Positions 5,664 through 7,023 of a DNA stretch of 7,023 nucleotides are shown one piece after another. Below the pieces are notes generated by a model. It worked only from the letters and a program-made list of their open reading frames with translations, made no database searches and was not told the DNA's origin. Positions within the stretch are counted from its first letter, which is position 1, and each line of letters opens with the position of its first letter. Made by a program: the position numbers and the translations under genes. The stretch covers positions 1-7,023 of the forward strand of contig DAHZDR010000304.1 of NCBI GenBank assembly GCA_027403435.1, given 5' to 3'. Source of the stretch: Deltaproteobacteria bacterium (lineage in GTDB: Bacteria > Desulfobacterota > Binatia > Binatales > Binataceae).

Positions 5664-6697
5664 GGCGCGGCAAATCGCGGCGCGGGCGCGCCCGCCGCCT
5701 CGGGATCGCGATCGGCCGCGCCGGACGAAACGCGGCGCCGAGCGCCGTCGCGCGCCGGCCGCGGCGCGAACGCGGCATCGCGCTGCTCGCCACGATGCTG
5801 GCGACGGCGCTGATGACGATCCTGGTCGTCGATTTCACCGCCTCCTCGTCGCTCGCCTATCGCGCGGCGGCGAATCAAGCCAACGAATTGCGCGCTCTCT
5901 ACCTGGCGCGCTCGGGGGTCGCGGTCGGCCTGGCGCTGCTCGAACGCGACTCGATCGGCGACGCGATGCAGCAGCAGCCGTACGACGCGCTTACCGACAT
6001 CTGGGCGCAGCCGACGCCGCCAGTGCCGATCGGCGGCGGTTACGCCGCGGTTTCGATCGTGGACGAAGCGCGCAAACTTGACATCAATCAGCTCTATAAT
6101 CCGCGCACCGGCGCGGTCGATGGCAATTACCTCCAGATAATCGCGCGGCTGTTCGAGACGATCGGCGTTTCGACCAACCTGATTCCGATAATCGTCGATT
6201 GGCTCGATCCCGACAGCGTGACCTCGCCCGGAGGCGCCGAATCCGATTACTATCTGCGCCTGATACCGCCCTACGAGGCGCGCAATGGCCCGATGCCGAC
6301 AATCGGCGACCTGCGCGCGCTCGCGGGCGTCAATGACGCCACCTTCATGCTCCTGACCAACTATCTGACGGCGACGCCCGAACTGCGGATCAACGCCAAC
6401 ACCGCCCCGCCTGAAGTGCTGGCCGCGCTCGCTCCGGAGCTGTCGAACAACCCATCGCTGGTCCAGCAGATCGTGGCCGCGCGCCAGATGCAGCCGTTCC
6501 TGGTGGTCACCGACATCGCCAATCTGCCGGGGATCGGCCAGTTCGCCCAAGACCTCACCCCCATGTTAACCACGCGCAGCTCTTACTTTACGATAACTGG
6601 CGAAGGCGATTACGCGGGCGCGCGCCGGCGGGTTTACGCCACCGTGCGGCGCAATTCGAATGGCTCCGCAATGCTGATAAGCTGGCACGCGGACTAG
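5657..6697 (+). CDS. gspK: T2SS minor pseudopilin GspK (tip subunit)
   Basis: Large pseudopilin that caps the pseudopilus. From ATG 5657 it has 346 residues, normal for the family. The prepilin site is Gly40/Ile41 (RERG, then IALLATMLATALMTILVV), and position +5 is Ala45 rather than Glu, the known peculiarity of GspK. ANELRALYLARSGVAVGLAL is the conserved helix. The alpha domain follows with DWLDPD (181-186) and GGAESDYY (192-199), matching the calcium-site region of the family, then PYEARNGPMPTIGDLRAL and INANTAPPEVLAAL (245-258), a helix-hairpin-helix-like motif of T2SSK. The leader before the cleavage site is 40 residues with 14 Arg, long for a prepilin. No ATG, GTG or TTG codon occurs between 5657 and the cleavage site, so this start is almost forced. 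It overlaps the gspJ stop by seven bases, with no clear ribosome binding site, suggesting coupling. Confidence 0.95.
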   Translation: MVRRGKSRRGRARRLGIAIGRAGRNAAPSAVARRPRRERGIALLATMLATALMTILVVDFTASSSLAYRAAANQANELRALYLARSGVAVGLALLERDSIGDAMQQQPYDALTDIWAQPTPPVPIGGGYAAVSIVDEARKLDINQLYNPRTGAVDGNYLQIIARLFETIGVSTNLIPIIVDWLDPDSVTSPGGAESDYYLRLIPPYEARNGPMPTIGDLRALAGVNDATFMLLTNYLTATPELRINANTAPPEVLAALAPELSNNPSLVQQIVAARQMQPFLVVTDIANLPGIGQFAQDLTPMLTTRSSYFTITGEGDYAGARRRVYATVRRNSNGSAMLISWHAD

Positions 6698-6701
6698 GCG
6701 C

Positions 6702-6723
6702 GCGCGCCGGCGACAGGGCGCGC
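6702..6723 (+). promoter_or_regulatory. GC hairpin between gspK and gspL
   Basis: GCGCGCC (6702-6708) pairs perfectly with GGCGCGC (6717-6723) around an eight-base loop, beginning five bases after the gspK stop codon. Only a TTT (6734-6736) follows at a distance, so it is not a standard intrinsic terminator. It could slow RNA decay or affect coupling from gspK to gspL. Function is inference; chance formation in GC-rich DNA is possible. Confidence 0.35.
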
Positions 6724-6736
6724 ATTGGCGTAATTT

Positions 6737-6743
6737 GGGGAGG
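6737..6743 (+). promoter_or_regulatory. Strong but distant ribosome binding site of gspL
   Basis: GGGGAGG contains GGAGG, a full match to the anti-Shine-Dalgarno core and the strongest such site in the window. It lies 14 bases before ATG 6758, further than the usual 5-10. The only closer in-frame option is the rare start codon ATT at 6755, so ATG 6758 is retained. Independent ribosome loading on gspL is likely, since this is the one late gene not overlapped by its predecessor. Confidence 0.5.
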
Positions 6744-6757
6744 CTTCGCTTTCGATT

Positions 6758-7023
6758 ATGGGGCAGCGGATTCTGGCGCTCGAATTGGCGGGCGAGCGGG
6801 TGCGCGGCGCGCTGGCCGAGCGCTCATGGAATTCGTTCGACTTGATCGGCGCCTGGGAGCAGGCGCGCGCCGCGGACGAAGACGATCTCGCCCCCGCGAT
6901 CGGCCGGATTCTCGCCGCTTCCGGCCCGCCCGACGCCGTAATCTCCGCCCTGCCGGCGGAATTCGTCGCCAAGCGCCTGCTGGCGCTGCCCTTCAGCGAT
7001 CGCCGCAAACTCAGGCAAGTCGT
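6758..7023 (+). CDS. gspL: T2SS inner-membrane protein GspL, N-terminal part
   Basis: GspL recruits the ATPase GspE to the inner membrane through its cytoplasmic actin-like (ASKHA/PilM-type) domain and pairs with GspM in the periplasm. Only the first 88 codons are visible before the window ends. The start MGQRILALELAGERVRGALA is the first beta hairpin of the ASKHA fold, as in PilM and GspL. Further on, PDAVISALPAEFVAKRLLAL then PFSDRRKLRQV matches the conserved family segment PAe-f-v--RlL-LPF-d-rk-rqv that precedes the FELE-like motif. The transmembrane segment and periplasmic ferredoxin-like domain would lie outside. It is separated from gspK by 60 bases and has its own strong ribosome binding site. 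Position after gspK in a T2SS operon supports GspL over PilM. Confidence 0.9.
   Translation, partial: MGQRILALELAGERVRGALAERSWNSFDLIGAWEQARAADEDDLAPAIGRILAASGPPDAVISALPAEFVAKRLLALPFSDRRKLRQV

Noticed and set aside
5651..6550. Minus-strand frame of 299 codons opposite gspK
   Set aside because: Arg/Asp/Gly/Val-rich composition and no domain; antisense shadow of gspK.
1..7023. Search for CRISPR arrays, tRNA or rRNA genes, insertion sequences and att sites
   Set aside because: No regularly spaced repeats, tRNA-like cloverleaf, transposase motif or terminal inverted repeats were seen; coding genes fill the window.

Overview
The window holds most of a type II secretion system (T2SS, general secretory pathway) operon, read entirely on the + strand in the order gspE-F-G-H-I-J-K-L. 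The left edge carries the 3' end of an unidentified upstream gene and the right edge cuts off gspL. The DNA is GC-rich (by eye roughly in the low-to-mid 60s percent), with G/C-rich third codon positions throughout the gsp genes. A T2SS implies a diderm (Gram-negative) bacterium. Nothing here fixes the taxon. A high-GC proteobacterium or a deltaproteobacteria-like phylum (Desulfobacterota, Myxococcota, Binatota) would fit, but that is a guess.

Layout: (1) 1-221, C-terminal piece of a protein that does not look like the GspD secretin or GspC and has a faint resemblance to BamE/SmpA-OmlA small lipoproteins. (2) 222-356, leader region with a strong GC hairpin, a short tandem repeat and a 42-codon candidate small ORF whose stop overlaps the gspE start. 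(3) 357-3336, gspE (cytoplasmic ATPase) and gspF (inner-membrane platform). (4) 3351-3812, gspG (major pseudopilin). (5) 3813-3940, a 128-bp spacer with a locally AT-rich patch, the widest gap within the operon. (6) 3941-6697, minor pseudopilins gspH, gspI, gspJ and gspK with overlapping stop/start codons. (7) 6698-6757, short spacer with a GC hairpin. (8) 6758-end, gspL, 88 codons visible.

How the parts work together: GspE hydrolyses ATP and docks on the inner membrane through GspL and GspF. This drives assembly of a short periplasmic pseudopilus made mainly of GspG and capped by the H/I/J/K tip complex, which pushes folded exoproteins through the GspD secretin. Every pseudopilin here has a recognisable type III (prepilin) signal with Gly before the cleavage site. 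G, H, I and J carry Glu at +5 and K lacks it, exactly as expected. GspC, GspD, GspM and the prepilin peptidase are not in the window.

I see no undescribed biological system: the genes are canonical T2SS components and all appear intact. What deserves a second look is mainly in the non-coding joints (before gspE, between G and H, between K and L), the unusually long Arg-rich GspK leader, and the identity of the gene upstream.
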